Shown: positions 24,758 through 33,790 of the stretch, piece by piece | How positions within the stretch are numbered: position 1 is the stretch's first letter | Layout: each line of letters opens with the position of its first letter | Assembly (NCBI GenBank): GCA_958408685.1 | Contig: CATYLC010000001.1 | Location: forward strand, 177,782 to 241,781 | Direction of reading: 5' to 3' | Origin: an uncultured Collinsella sp. | GTDB taxonomy: Bacteria > Actinomycetota > Coriobacteriia > Coriobacteriales > Coriobacteriaceae | DNA length: 64,000 nucleotides | Made by a program: the position numbers and the translations under genes | Notes under the pieces: model-generated | The model's input: only the letters and a program-made list of their open reading frames with translations | Database searches by the model: none | What the model was told of the DNA's origin: nothing

Positions 24758-25684
24758 ATGAACAACATCGTACTTGCCGTTCTGCAGGGTGTGGTCGTCA
24801 TGGCCGTCGCACCGTTCTTCTCCGGTCTCGGCCGCGTGATCCGCGCCAAGATGCACAACCGTCGCGGCCCCAGCATCATGCAGGACTATCGCGACCTGGC
24901 CAAGCTCTTTGCGCGCCCCGAGTCCCAGAGCGAGGATGCGAGCTTTGCGCTGCGCATCATGCCGCCGCTGTTCTTCGCCGTCGCCTTTATGCTCGCGATG
25001 GGCCTGCCGCTCTTTACGGCACAAAGCCCCATCCCGGTCTTTGGTGACGCCATCACCATCATGTACAGCCTGGCGCTCGCCCGCTTCTTCTTCGCCCTCT
25101 GCGGTGTGGATTCGTCCAACGCCTACGCCGGTATCGGCGGCGTCCGCGAGCTGCTCATGAGCGTGCTCATCGAGCCGTCCATGCTGCTGGCGCTGTTTGC
25201 CGCCGCCCTGGTGTGCGGTTCCACCGACATCGCCACCATGGGTCAGCACATCATGACGGGCGCCATCGACGCGCCGGTCGCCGTGATCCTTGCCGGCATC
25301 GCCTTTGCGATTGCCTGCTACATGGAACTCGGCAAGCTGCCCTTTGATCAGGCCGAGGCCGAGCAAGAGCTTCAGGAAGGTCCGCTCGCCGAGCTTTCGG
25401 GCCCGTCGCTCGCCATGGCCAAGCTCGCCATGTCCATGAAACAGGTCCTGGTTGTCGCTTGGTTCTGCGCGATCTTCGTCCCCTGGGGCGAGCCCGCGAC
25501 CGTGGGCGCCGCCGCCGTTCTGGGCGCAGTCATCTTCCTTGTTAAGTGCCTTATCGACTTTGTCGTGTGCGGCGTGATCGAGAACTCCTGCTCGCGCTCG
25601 CGTTTTAAGGTGCTCGGCAATCAGACCTGGGCCGTCGTGGGCATCGCCGTTCTGGCGTTTGTCTTCGTGGTCGTCGGCGTGTAG
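24758..25684 (+). CDS. hyfC: Hydrogenase-4 subunit C (NuoH/HycD-like)
   Basis: A 308-residue membrane subunit that anchors the hydrogenase to the membrane arm. Conserved RAKMHNRRGPSIMQDYRDLAK near the N terminus and the acidic loop LGKLPFDQAEAEQELQEGPL are NuoH-family hallmarks. About eight membrane segments. AAGGAGGGGAG lies just upstream of the ATG. Confidence 0.92.
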   Translation: MNNIVLAVLQGVVVMAVAPFFSGLGRVIRAKMHNRRGPSIMQDYRDLAKLFARPESQSEDASFALRIMPPLFFAVAFMLAMGLPLFTAQSPIPVFGDAITIMYSLALARFFFALCGVDSSNAYAGIGGVRELLMSVLIEPSMLLALFAAALVCGSTDIATMGQHIMTGAIDAPVAVILAGIAFAIACYMELGKLPFDQAEAEQELQEGPLAELSGPSLAMAKLAMSMKQVLVVAWFCAIFVPWGEPATVGAAAVLGAVIFLVKCLIDFVVCGVIENSCSRSRFKVLGNQTWAVVGIAVLAFVFVVVGV

Positions 25685-25699
25685 GAGAAGGGAGAAACA

Positions 25700-27157
25700 A
25701 TGTCATTTGCAGTCAGTCTGTCCCTTCTCGGCTTGGTCGCTATCGCGGCCCCGATGGTGGCCTCGGTGCTCGTCGCCCTGTTCCCCCGTCCGTACGCCAA
25801 GTGGTTCAGCGTTTTGGGTGCTGCCGTCTCGACGGTCTGCACCATCGCCCTCGCCGCGAATTTCGCTGGCGCCGGCATGCCCGACACGCAGGTCCCCCTG
25901 ATCTCGTTTGGGCAGACCCTCGTCATGGGATTCACCTTCGATCGCATGAGTACGCTGCTCGCGCCCGCCTTTGTGGGTATCGGCCTGCTTGTCGTGATCT
26001 ATTCGATTCCCTATATGAGCGAGAACAACCGTGAGCATCCCGACGCGCCGCGTCGTCGCTTCTACGCTTACCTCGCGACCTTCATCGGCGCCATGGCCGG
26101 CCTCGTGTACAGCTCGACCCTTTTGGGCCAGCTCGTGTTCTTTGAGATCACGGGTGCGTGCTCTTGGGGCCTCATTAGCTACTACATGACGCCTACGGCC
26201 AAGAAGGCCGGCATGAAGGCCCTGATCATCACGCATATCGGTGCGCTCGGCCTATATCTGGGCGCCGCCATCGTGTTTGCCCACACCGGCACCTTCGCCA
26301 TTACCGCGATTGCTGGCCTCGACGCCAAGCTCAAGGCTATCGTCCTTTTGCTCGTGCTGTTTGCGGCCTGGGCCAAGTCCGCACAGGTTCCCATGTACAT
26401 GTGGCTGCCTTCGGCCATGGAGGCGCCGACGCCTGTTTCGGCCTACCTGCATGGCGCCTCGATGGTCAAGGTCGGCGTGTGCGTGTTCGCGCGTGCACTC
26501 GTCTCTGCCGGCGAGATTCCCGAGATCGTGGGCTGGGTCGCCATTGTCGACGCCATGGTCACCATGCTCTTTGGTTTCCTTATGTACCTGCCGCAAAAGG
26601 ACATGAAGCGCCTGCTGGCTTTCTCTACGATCGCCCAGCTCTCCTATGTGTTCTTTGGTCTGGGCCTTTCGGTCTTTGGCAGCCAGCTGGCCTTTGACGG
26701 TGCCGTGTGCCACATCTTTAACCACGCTTTCGCCAAGACGCTGTTCTTCCTGATCGCCGGTTCGTTCTCCTTTACGCTCGGCACGCGTATGCTGCCCAAG
26801 CTTCGCGGCATCGTAAAGAAGTACCCGATCTCGGGCGTGGGCTTTGGTGTCGCGGCGCTCGCCATTGCCGGTGTGCCGCCCATGAACACGTTCTTCTCGA
26901 AGTTCCAGATCATCGCCGGCGGCTTTTCTGTGGGTGCCGGCAACGTTGCGATCCTGGTGCTCGTGTGCATCATGGTCGCCGAGACCGTCGCCACCTTCGC
27001 CTGGTTCCTCAAGTGGATGGGCTATTGCCTGCCCGGCGAGCCGAGCGACGAGGTCGCTGCGGGAGCCCCGCTTCCCCGCGCGATGGCGTTCGTGTTCATC
27101 GTGCTCATCATCATGGTCATCGTCAGCGGCCCGCTTTCGGCCAGCTGGATCGGTTAG
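25700..27157 (+). CDS. hyfD: Hydrogenase-4 subunit D (antiporter-like)
   Basis: A 485-residue NuoL/M/N-like membrane subunit. The region KSAQVPMYMWLPSAMEAPTP, with the conserved lysine, proline-rich turn and glutamate, is diagnostic. About 14 hydrophobic segments. Its presence, with HyfE and HyfF, separates this hydrogenase-4 type complex from the smaller hydrogenase-3, which has only one such subunit besides HycD. AGGAGAAGGGAG precedes the ATG. Confidence 0.9.
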   Translation: MSFAVSLSLLGLVAIAAPMVASVLVALFPRPYAKWFSVLGAAVSTVCTIALAANFAGAGMPDTQVPLISFGQTLVMGFTFDRMSTLLAPAFVGIGLLVVIYSIPYMSENNREHPDAPRRRFYAYLATFIGAMAGLVYSSTLLGQLVFFEITGACSWGLISYYMTPTAKKAGMKALIITHIGALGLYLGAAIVFAHTGTFAITAIAGLDAKLKAIVLLLVLFAAWAKSAQVPMYMWLPSAMEAPTPVSAYLHGASMVKVGVCVFARALVSAGEIPEIVGWVAIVDAMVTMLFGFLMYLPQKDMKRLLAFSTIAQLSYVFFGLGLSVFGSQLAFDGAVCHIFNHAFAKTLFFLIAGSFSFTLGTRMLPKLRGIVKKYPISGVGFGVAALAIAGVPPMNTFFSKFQIIAGGFSVGAGNVAILVLVCIMVAETVATFAWFLKWMGYCLPGEPSDEVAAGAPLPRAMAFVFIVLIIMVIVSGPLSASWIG

Positions 27158-27170
27158 GAGGTAGAACGAC

Positions 27171-27824
27171 ATGGGTTATTCGATCGTCAACATCCTTGGC
27201 GGCCTTCTGATCGTCACGTCCACCATGGTGGTCGTCTCAAAGAACATCAAGCACGCCATCAGCTGGTATGCGGTACAGTCGCTGGTGCTCGTGGGACTGC
27301 TCGCTACGCTCGGTGCCACCACCGGTGCGCAGGAGCTGCTTATGTGGGCTGGATCCGCCTTTATCACTAAGGTCGTCCTGGTCCCTTATATCCTTAACCG
27401 CGCATATAAGAAGATGGGCGAGCCGAGCGACGCATCGCTCAAGGCCGGCCTTAAGCCCGCGTGGGCCATCTGCATCATCGCCGTCGAGGTCGCGATCTGC
27501 TTTGCCGTCGTGACGCAGATCAGCCTGCCCACGGCCGAGGTCGCAACGCCTGCGCTCGCTATTAGCTTCGCTCACTTCTTTGTGGGCCTCACCTGCATCA
27601 TCTCGCAGCGCAACATCATGAAGCAGATCTTTGGATACTGCCTTATGGAAAACGGCAGCCATGTGACGCTCGCGCTTTTGGCCCCCACCGCTCCCGAGAT
27701 CATCGAGATCGGTATCGCCACCGACGCCATCTTTGCCGTCATCATCATGTCCATCGTCGTGCGTCGCATTTGGGACGACTCCCACTCGCTCGATGCGCGC
27801 GACCTGTCCGAGCTGAGGGGGTAG
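27171..27824 (+). CDS. hyfE: Hydrogenase-4 subunit E
   Basis: A 217-residue membrane protein related to NuoK/MrpC. About six hydrophobic segments; HVTLALLAPTAPEIIEIGIA with an acidic pair in the membrane is a family feature. AGGAGG precedes the ATG. It lies 13 nt after hyfD and 3 nt before hyfF. Confidence 0.87.
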   Translation: MGYSIVNILGGLLIVTSTMVVVSKNIKHAISWYAVQSLVLVGLLATLGATTGAQELLMWAGSAFITKVVLVPYILNRAYKKMGEPSDASLKAGLKPAWAICIIAVEVAICFAVVTQISLPTAEVATPALAISFAHFFVGLTCIISQRNIMKQIFGYCLMENGSHVTLALLAPTAPEIIEIGIATDAIFAVIIMSIVVRRIWDDSHSLDARDLSELRG

Positions 27825-27827
27825 TCC

Positions 27828-29387
27828 ATGGAAACGTTGATTCTCGCCCTGCTCGCGACTCCTTTGGTGTTCTCGCTGGTCATGGCGTTTTTGCCCAAGA
27901 ACACATCCTATAACGTGTTTGCCGGTCTCAACCTGGTCTCCGTCGCAGCCGTCCTGGTGCTGTCGATTATGACGGCCGGCGACGTCCTTATGAGCGGCGA
28001 AACCGCGAGCGCTCTTGGCCTGTGGTTCCACCTCGATTCGCTGGGCGCCATCTTTGTGCTGCTCATCGGCTTTATCGGTTTTCTTACGGGGCTGTTCTCG
28101 CTGCCCTATGTAAAGGCCGATATCGAGGAGGGCTCCATGCCCGCCGAGCGCGCCAAGCAGTATTTTGCGCTGTTTAGCCTGTTTGTGTTCACCATGCTGC
28201 TCGCGTGCCTGTCAAACAACATGATCCTCACGTGGGCCGCCGTGGAGGCAACCACGCTTTCCACCGTGTTCCTCGTGGGTATCTACAAGAACAAGACGGC
28301 CCTCGAGGCTTCTTGGAAGTATGCGATGGTCTGCACCGCCGGCGTGGCCTTCGGCCTATTCGGTACGCTGCTGATCTACGCCAACGCCGCCGACGTGATC
28401 CCCAACGCCCACGAGGCCGCGTTCCTGTCGTGCGTGCTGCCGTATGCCGACCAGTTCGACCCGACGCTCATGCGCCTCGCCTTTGCGTTTATCGTGATCG
28501 GCTTTGGCACCAAGGCCGGTCTGTTCCCCATGCACACTTGGCTGCCCGATGCCCACTCCCAGGCCCCGAGCCCCGTCTCGGCCCTGCTCTCGGGCGTGCT
28601 GCTTAAGTGCGCCATGCTTGTGATCATGCGCTTCTATGGCTTTATCATCCAGGCCGTGGGTGCCGAGTATCCGCAACTTTTGCTGTTGATCGTCGGCACG
28701 CTGTCCATTTTGGTGGCGGCACTTTCGATGTTCCGCCAGGACGACCTCAAGCGCCGCTTTGCGTACTCGTCTGTGGAGAACGTGGGCGTTATCGCCCTGT
28801 GCCTGGGTATCGGTGGCCCGCTGGGTATCGCCGCGGCCCTGCTGCACTGCGTGTTCCACGGCTTTACCAAGACGCTTGCCTTCTGCGTGTCCGGCAACAT
28901 CCAGCATGCTTTTGGCACGCGTAGCCTGGCCAAGATCCAGGGCGTCGTCGAGGTTGCCCCCGCAACCGCCGCGCTCGCCGTCCTGGCGCTGCTCGGTCTT
29001 GGTGCTTTCCCGCCCTTTGGCATGTTTATCTCTGAGTTCCTGACTTTTGTCGCCGGTGTTACAGCCGGTCCCATGTGGCTGGTCGTCGTGGTCGCCCTCG
29101 GTCTTACCGTGGCCATCTCCGCGCTCACCCGCATCGCACTCAAGTCGGTATTTGGCCATGCGCCCCAGGGTATGGGCAAGCATGAGGCCCCGGCGCTCAT
29201 GCTTATCCCCGAAATCATCCTGGCCGTCATGATCTTGTGGTTTGGCATCGCCACCCCGCTGCCTCTCGTGCACGGTGTGGAGACCGCGACCGGCATCGTG
29301 CTCGAGCAGAGCACCGAGGAACTTCACGCGACGCCGATGTACCGCGCTGTGTTCGGTACCGAGACCGCTCAGAGCGAGGTGGAGTAA
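27828..29387 (+). CDS. hyfF: Hydrogenase-4 subunit F (antiporter-like)
   Basis: A 519-residue NuoM/N-like membrane subunit, the third antiporter-type protein of the complex. GTKAGLFPMHTWLPDAHSQA and the following PSPVSALLSG are the key motifs. About 14 membrane segments. It starts 3 nt after hyfE, with a GAGGGGGTAG ribosome site inside the hyfE end. Confidence 0.91.
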   Translation: METLILALLATPLVFSLVMAFLPKNTSYNVFAGLNLVSVAAVLVLSIMTAGDVLMSGETASALGLWFHLDSLGAIFVLLIGFIGFLTGLFSLPYVKADIEEGSMPAERAKQYFALFSLFVFTMLLACLSNNMILTWAAVEATTLSTVFLVGIYKNKTALEASWKYAMVCTAGVAFGLFGTLLIYANAADVIPNAHEAAFLSCVLPYADQFDPTLMRLAFAFIVIGFGTKAGLFPMHTWLPDAHSQAPSPVSALLSGVLLKCAMLVIMRFYGFIIQAVGAEYPQLLLLIVGTLSILVAALSMFRQDDLKRRFAYSSVENVGVIALCLGIGGPLGIAAALLHCVFHGFTKTLAFCVSGNIQHAFGTRSLAKIQGVVEVAPATAALAVLALLGLGAFPPFGMFISEFLTFVAGVTAGPMWLVVVVALGLTVAISALTRIALKSVFGHAPQGMGKHEAPALMLIPEIILAVMILWFGIATPLPLVHGVETATGIVLEQSTEELHATPMYRAVFGTETAQSEVE

Positions 29388-29390
29388 CGA

Positions 29391-31163
29391 ATGATTGAAA
29401 CTGAGAACAAGGTGTATGCCCGTCGCTGCGAGAGCCATGTCGAGGCCCTGCGCCGCGCCGTTCCGGGCTGCATCGAGAAGGTCGAGTGGCAGTGCGAGGA
29501 CCAGCTGACGATTACCGTCAAGCAGGACAAGCTGCCCGAGGCCGTCCACTACCTGTATTACGAGCGCTACGGCTGGATTCCCGTGATCATCGGCAACGAT
29601 GAGCGCAGCCTGTGCGGCCGCTACGCCGTGTACTACGTCATCTCCATGGAGGGGGAGGATCCCGGCTGGGTGACCGTGCGCACCGAGGTCGATCCCGCCA
29701 AGATGACGTTCCCGTCCGTGACGCCGTTCGTCCCCGCCTGCGTGTGGGGCGAGCGCGAGCTGCGCGATATGTTTGGCCTGATCCCCGAGGGTCTGCCCGA
29801 TCGTCGCCGCCTGGTGCTGCCCGATGACTGGCCCAGCGGCCTGTACCCGCTGCGCAAGGACTCCATGGACTACCGTTTCCGTCCCGCTCCCGCGAGCGAC
29901 ATGGAAAACTACGAGTTCATGGCCGACACCAAGGGCAAGGAGACGACGCTCGTTCCCATGGGCCCGCTGCACATTACCTCCGACGAGCCTGGCCACTTCC
30001 GTCTGTTCGTCGAGGGCGAGACGATCGTCGACGCCGACTACCGTCTGTTCTACGTGCACCGCGGCATGGAGAAGGTCGCCGAGACGCGCCTGAACTATGA
30101 TGCCGTGACCTTCCTCGCCGACCGCATCTGCGGCATCTGCGGCTGCGCCCACTCGGTGGCCTATGCCGAGGCCGTCGAGCGCGCACAGGGCATTCATGTC
30201 CCGCCGCGCGCCCAGTACATCCGCGCCATCATGCTCGAGGTCGAGCGCCTGCACTCGCATCTGCTCAATATTGGCCTGGCGTCGCACTACACGGGCTTCG
30301 ACTCCGGCTTCCAACAGTTCTTCCGCGTCCGCGAGAAGTCCATGGACCTGGCCGAGAAGCTCTCCGGTCACCGCAAGACCTACGGCCTCAACGTGATCGG
30401 CGGCGTGCGTCGCGACATTTTGGCCGAGCAGAAGCTCTCCACGCTCACGACCATCCACCAGCTGCGCTCCGAGGTTCAGGAGCTCGTCGACGTCTTGCTC
30501 TCCACGCCCAACTTTATTGAGCGTACGAGCGGTATCGGCATCTTGGACCGCAAGATCGCACGCGACTTCTCGCCGGTCGGCCCGCTCATGCGTGGCTCGG
30601 GCTATGCCCGCGACGTGCGCTTTGACCATCCCTTCGACGGCTACGCCGATCCGGACGTTCAAAAGATGCACGCCGCCACGGCCGACACCTGCGATGCCTT
30701 CGGCCGTACCGCCGTTCGCATCCAGGAGGTCTACGATTCGATCGACATGATCGAGACCATGCTCGAGAACTGCCCGTCGGGCCCCATCCTCACCACGGAT
30801 TGGGAGTACACCCCGCACAAGTACGCCATCGGTGCCACCGAGGCGCCGCGCGGCGAGGACGTGCACTGGGCCATGCTCGGCAACAACCAGAAGTGCTACC
30901 GCTGGCGCGCCAAGGCCGCCACGTACAGCAACTGGCCGGTCCTGCGCTACATGTTCCGCGGCAACACCGTGGGCGACGCGGCGCTGATCGTCGGCTCGCT
31001 CGACCCGTGCTACTCCTGCACCGACCGCGTGACGGTGACCGATGTCGCCGCCAAGCGCGACCACGTGCTCGACAAGGAGCAGTTCGAGAACGTCTGGCGC
31101 GACAAGTCGCCGCTTGCGGGCGAGGGCACCATGGCCGCTCCGCTCGATGAGGAGGCGCTCTAA
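29391..31163 (+). CDS. hyfG: Hydrogenase-4 large subunit, [NiFe] catalytic subunit (NuoC-NuoD fusion)
   Basis: A 590-residue fusion. Residues 1 to about 175 resemble the 30-kDa NuoC subunit (ERELRDMFGLIPEG). The rest is the catalytic [NiFe] domain. The L1 motif CGICGCAH is at about 247-254 and L2 DPCYSCTDR at 538-546; the four cysteines bind the Ni-Fe centre. A tail of 44 residues after R546 is the expected target of the HycI protease encoded downstream. It reduces protons to H2 with electrons from HyfI. Confidence 0.94.
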   Translation: MIETENKVYARRCESHVEALRRAVPGCIEKVEWQCEDQLTITVKQDKLPEAVHYLYYERYGWIPVIIGNDERSLCGRYAVYYVISMEGEDPGWVTVRTEVDPAKMTFPSVTPFVPACVWGERELRDMFGLIPEGLPDRRRLVLPDDWPSGLYPLRKDSMDYRFRPAPASDMENYEFMADTKGKETTLVPMGPLHITSDEPGHFRLFVEGETIVDADYRLFYVHRGMEKVAETRLNYDAVTFLADRICGICGCAHSVAYAEAVERAQGIHVPPRAQYIRAIMLEVERLHSHLLNIGLASHYTGFDSGFQQFFRVREKSMDLAEKLSGHRKTYGLNVIGGVRRDILAEQKLSTLTTIHQLRSEVQELVDVLLSTPNFIERTSGIGILDRKIARDFSPVGPLMRGSGYARDVRFDHPFDGYADPDVQKMHAATADTCDAFGRTAVRIQEVYDSIDMIETMLENCPSGPILTTDWEYTPHKYAIGATEAPRGEDVHWAMLGNNQKCYRWRAKAATYSNWPVLRYMFRGNTVGDAALIVGSLDPCYSCTDRVTVTDVAAKRDHVLDKEQFENVWRDKSPLAGEGTMAAPLDEEAL

Positions 31164-31164
31164 T

Positions 31165-31881
31165 ATGCTGAAGCTTTGGAAGGTCAACGCCAAGGCCGGC
31201 GACGCGACGGTCAAGTACCCGTTTGCGCCGTTCCCCACCAACAAGGACATGCGCGGCAAGCCCGAGCACAATGCCGAGCTCTGCATTGCCTGCGGTGCCT
31301 GCGGCGTGGCGTGCCCGGCCGATGCCATTCGCATGGACACCGACCTTGCGGCCGATACCATCACCTGGTCGATCGACTACGGTCGCTGCATCTTTTGCGG
31401 CCGCTGCGAGGAAGCCTGCCCCATGGAGGCCATCAAGCTCACCGAGGAGTTTGAGCTGGCCGTCATGAGTAAGGACGACCTCACTAGCAAGAGCGTCTAT
31501 ACGCTCGAGCACTGCTCGCGCTGCGGCAAGCCGTTTGCCCCGCACAAGGAGATCGACTACGCCAAGCGCCTGCTGCAAAAGGCCGGCGGCATGGAGGCCG
31601 AGCAGGCTGCCCGTACCGTCGGTATGTGCCAGGAGTGCAAGCGCGAGCTCGACGCCCTGCGCGCCGCCTCGGCCGTAAAGACCGGCAACGCACACGGCAT
31701 GGCTGCCAACGAGACGCTTGCGTCCGGTGAGCCCCAGGGCCCCGGCATGGAGTATCTGGGCGGCCACGGCGTGAACCCGGAGTATATCGACCGCGAGCTC
31801 AACCCCGATGCGCCCGAGATTCCCGCCGGTCCGGCGCCGGTCGAGGGCATCATCATGGATTTTGATACGAAGGAGGAGTAA
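31165..31881 (+). CDS. hyfH: Hydrogenase-4 component H, 4Fe-4S ferredoxin with extra Cys4 tail
   Basis: A 238-residue NuoI-like subunit. Two cluster motifs, CIACGACGVACPADA and CIFCGRCEEACPMEA, carry electrons toward HyfI. Downstream, CSRCGKPFAPH and CQECKRE, about 50 residues apart, form a possible zinc site also seen in HycF/HyfH. The last 70 residues are low in conservation. It starts 1 nt after the hyfG stop (TAATATG), so the two are tightly coupled. Confidence 0.9.
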   Translation: MLKLWKVNAKAGDATVKYPFAPFPTNKDMRGKPEHNAELCIACGACGVACPADAIRMDTDLAADTITWSIDYGRCIFCGRCEEACPMEAIKLTEEFELAVMSKDDLTSKSVYTLEHCSRCGKPFAPHKEIDYAKRLLQKAGGMEAEQAARTVGMCQECKRELDALRAASAVKTGNAHGMAANETLASGEPQGPGMEYLGGHGVNPEYIDRELNPDAPEIPAGPAPVEGIIMDFDTKEE

Positions 31882-31883
31882 CC

Positions 31884-32666
31884 ATGGCCGAACCCACGCT
31901 TTTGCCCGAGCGGCTTCAGTACCGCCCGACCAAGATCGAGCTCGACGAGAGCATCGAGAAGGCCAAGGCGACCCTTCTTAAGAAGATCAAGCGCTCGGTG
32001 TACGTCTACCGCGTTGACTGCGGCGGCTGCAACGGCTGCGAGATCGAGATCTTCGGTTCCATCACGCCCGTCTTCGACGTCGAGCGCTTTGGCATCAAGG
32101 TCGTGCCTTCGCCCCGTCACGCCGATGTGCTGCTGTACACCGGCGCCGTGACGCGTGCCATGCGCATGCCGGCCCTGCGCGCCTTTGAGGCCGCACCAGA
32201 TCCCAAGATCGTGGTGTCCTATGGCGCGTGCGGCTGCACCGGCGGCATCTTCTACGACAACTACTGCGTCTGGGGTGGCACGGACAAGATCTTACCGGTC
32301 GATGTCTACATCCCCGGCTGCCCGCCCAGCCCCGCGCAGACCGTCTACGGCTTTGCCATGGCGCTCGGTCTGCTGGACCAAAAGCTCCATGCCGAGACCA
32401 CGGTGGAGGCCGCCGGCGAGCAGGCCGATATCCTGCACCCCGGCGTGCCGTACAAGCTGCGAGTTGCCATCGAGCGCGAGGCTCGCGCCATGAGCGGTTA
32501 CCGTTACGGCCGCGACCTGGCCAACGAGTTTATGGATACGCTCGAGGGCGCGCCCAAGGGTGATATCCGAGGTGCCATGGCGCTGCTCATCGACAAGCAG
32601 GACGATCCGCGCCGCGTTGAGGTCTACTCGGCGCTGCAGGATCTGGTGCTGGCCGGAGGTCACTAG
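31884..32666 (+). CDS. hyfI: Hydrogenase-4 small subunit (NuoB-like)
   Basis: A 260-residue small subunit carrying the [4Fe-4S] cluster closest to the NiFe site. Cluster ligands lie in CGGCNGCE (residues 46-53), GACGCTGGIFYDNY and GCPPSP. AAGGAGGAGT precedes the ATG. The hycH start follows its stop directly. Confidence 0.93.
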   Translation: MAEPTLLPERLQYRPTKIELDESIEKAKATLLKKIKRSVYVYRVDCGGCNGCEIEIFGSITPVFDVERFGIKVVPSPRHADVLLYTGAVTRAMRMPALRAFEAAPDPKIVVSYGACGCTGGIFYDNYCVWGGTDKILPVDVYIPGCPPSPAQTVYGFAMALGLLDQKLHAETTVEAAGEQADILHPGVPYKLRVAIEREARAMSGYRYGRDLANEFMDTLEGAPKGDIRGAMALLIDKQDDPRRVEVYSALQDLVLAGGH

Positions 32667-33248
32667 ATGGAGCTCACGGACCGCTCTGGTTACTTTGCGG
32701 GCCCCGGTATGCTCGGTGGCTCCTTTGGCGATGCCTCGCGCGCAAGCGACGAGGCCGCCGAGGGCGTCGCCGACCCCTGCCTGGGCCATGCGCCCGACCA
32801 GGTGGTCTTCTATGAGCTCACGCGTAAGTTTGTGGAGACCGAGGAAGACGTTCCCCAGGAGGCCTGCGACGTGCTGTACTACACGCTCGCCGTGGGCCAC
32901 CACACCGGCGTGCTCGATTGCTTTGAGCCGCGCCTGTCGGTGCCGGTGGATGTCTTCTATTCGCTCGTCGATGCGCTGCCGGAGGGGGAGGCCAAGACCA
33001 AGTTCGAGGCCATCCGCTCCTTTGGCGAGTGCCAGCTTGACAAGGCGGCGGTGCCGTCGCTGCTCGAGGCCTGCGACACGCTGCTCGACGAGCGCGGTTT
33101 TCGCGGCTCGGCCAAGGCCGGCATCTCGGTGTTCGACGACGACTTTGGCCTGCATGCCCAGCAGGTCGCGTTTCTGATGAAGTTCCGCGATCTGGTTGAG
33201 CGCGTGCGCGATGTGTCGGGCGTGTACCTGACGGGAAGGTTGCAGTAA
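32667..33248 (+). CDS. hycH: Formate hydrogenlyase maturation protein, HycH family
   Basis: A 193-residue protein similar to HycH, needed for assembly of formate-linked hydrogenase. The core QVVFYELTRKFVETEEDVP and VLYYTLAVGHHTGVLDC matches the E. coli family pattern. About 45 extra N-terminal residues (YFAGPGMLGGSFGDASRASD...) are not in the E. coli protein. Its stop overlaps the hycI start by 1 nt. Confidence 0.85.
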   Translation: MELTDRSGYFAGPGMLGGSFGDASRASDEAAEGVADPCLGHAPDQVVFYELTRKFVETEEDVPQEACDVLYYTLAVGHHTGVLDCFEPRLSVPVDVFYSLVDALPEGEAKTKFEAIRSFGECQLDKAAVPSLLEACDTLLDERGFRGSAKAGISVFDDDFGLHAQQVAFLMKFRDLVERVRDVSGVYLTGRLQ

Positions 33249-33751
33249 TGGGTCGCGTTGTGGATGGACGTGTGAACGGCGCCCCGTTTGCGGGTATCGT
33301 GCTCACGGCGGGAAGCGTGCTGCGTGCCGACGATGCCGCCGGCCCCGTGCTCTCCAAAAAGATGGAGGACGCGCCCATTGCCGGTTGGTACACCATCGAC
33401 GGTGGCCAAACGCCCGAGGACGACATCATCGAGGTCAAGCGCGAGCGTCCGCCTCGCCTGGTCTTGGTCGATGCCGCCGACATGGCGCTGCCCGTCGGGT
33501 CTATTCGCCTGCTCGATAAGCGCGATGTGGCCCGCAAGTCGATGTTCACCACGCATTCGCTCCCTTTGTCGATTCTGATCGAGGAAATCGAGCAATCGTG
33601 CGAAGATATCGTCTTCATAGGGATTCAGCCGGGCGATACGGAGTTTTACAACCCTATGTCCCCGGAGGTCTTTGACGCCGTCGACGCCGTGTACGACGCC
33701 GTGGCCGCCAACGACTTTTCCCACTTTGTCCGCTTGGGACAAGAGCAATAG
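33248..33751 (+). CDS. hycI: Hydrogenase maturation endopeptidase, HycI family
   Basis: A 167-residue nickel-dependent peptidase that trims the C terminus of the [NiFe] large subunit after metal insertion. Conserved DDAAGPVLSKK, IDGGQTPEDDI, LVLVDAADM and GIQPGDTEFYNPMSPEV match HycI; the aspartates in the DDAAGP and DAADM motifs and the family histidine (TTHSLP) are present. The usual GN.MMGDD is changed to AGSVLRADD. HyfG in the same operon is the probable substrate. Confidence 0.9.
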   Translation: MGRVVDGRVNGAPFAGIVLTAGSVLRADDAAGPVLSKKMEDAPIAGWYTIDGGQTPEDDIIEVKRERPPRLVLVDAADMALPVGSIRLLDKRDVARKSMFTTHSLPLSILIEEIEQSCEDIVFIGIQPGDTEFYNPMSPEVFDAVDAVYDAVAANDFSHFVRLGQEQ

Positions 33752-33790
33752 GAGCGCTTGTCCCTGCTGATTAGGAAAGAAGTGATTGAC

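Noticed and set aside
22676..25366. Long minus-strand frames over hyf genes (also 28356-31364)
   Set aside because: Their products are low-complexity His/Gly/Arg-rich translations typical of antisense frames in GC-rich DNA.
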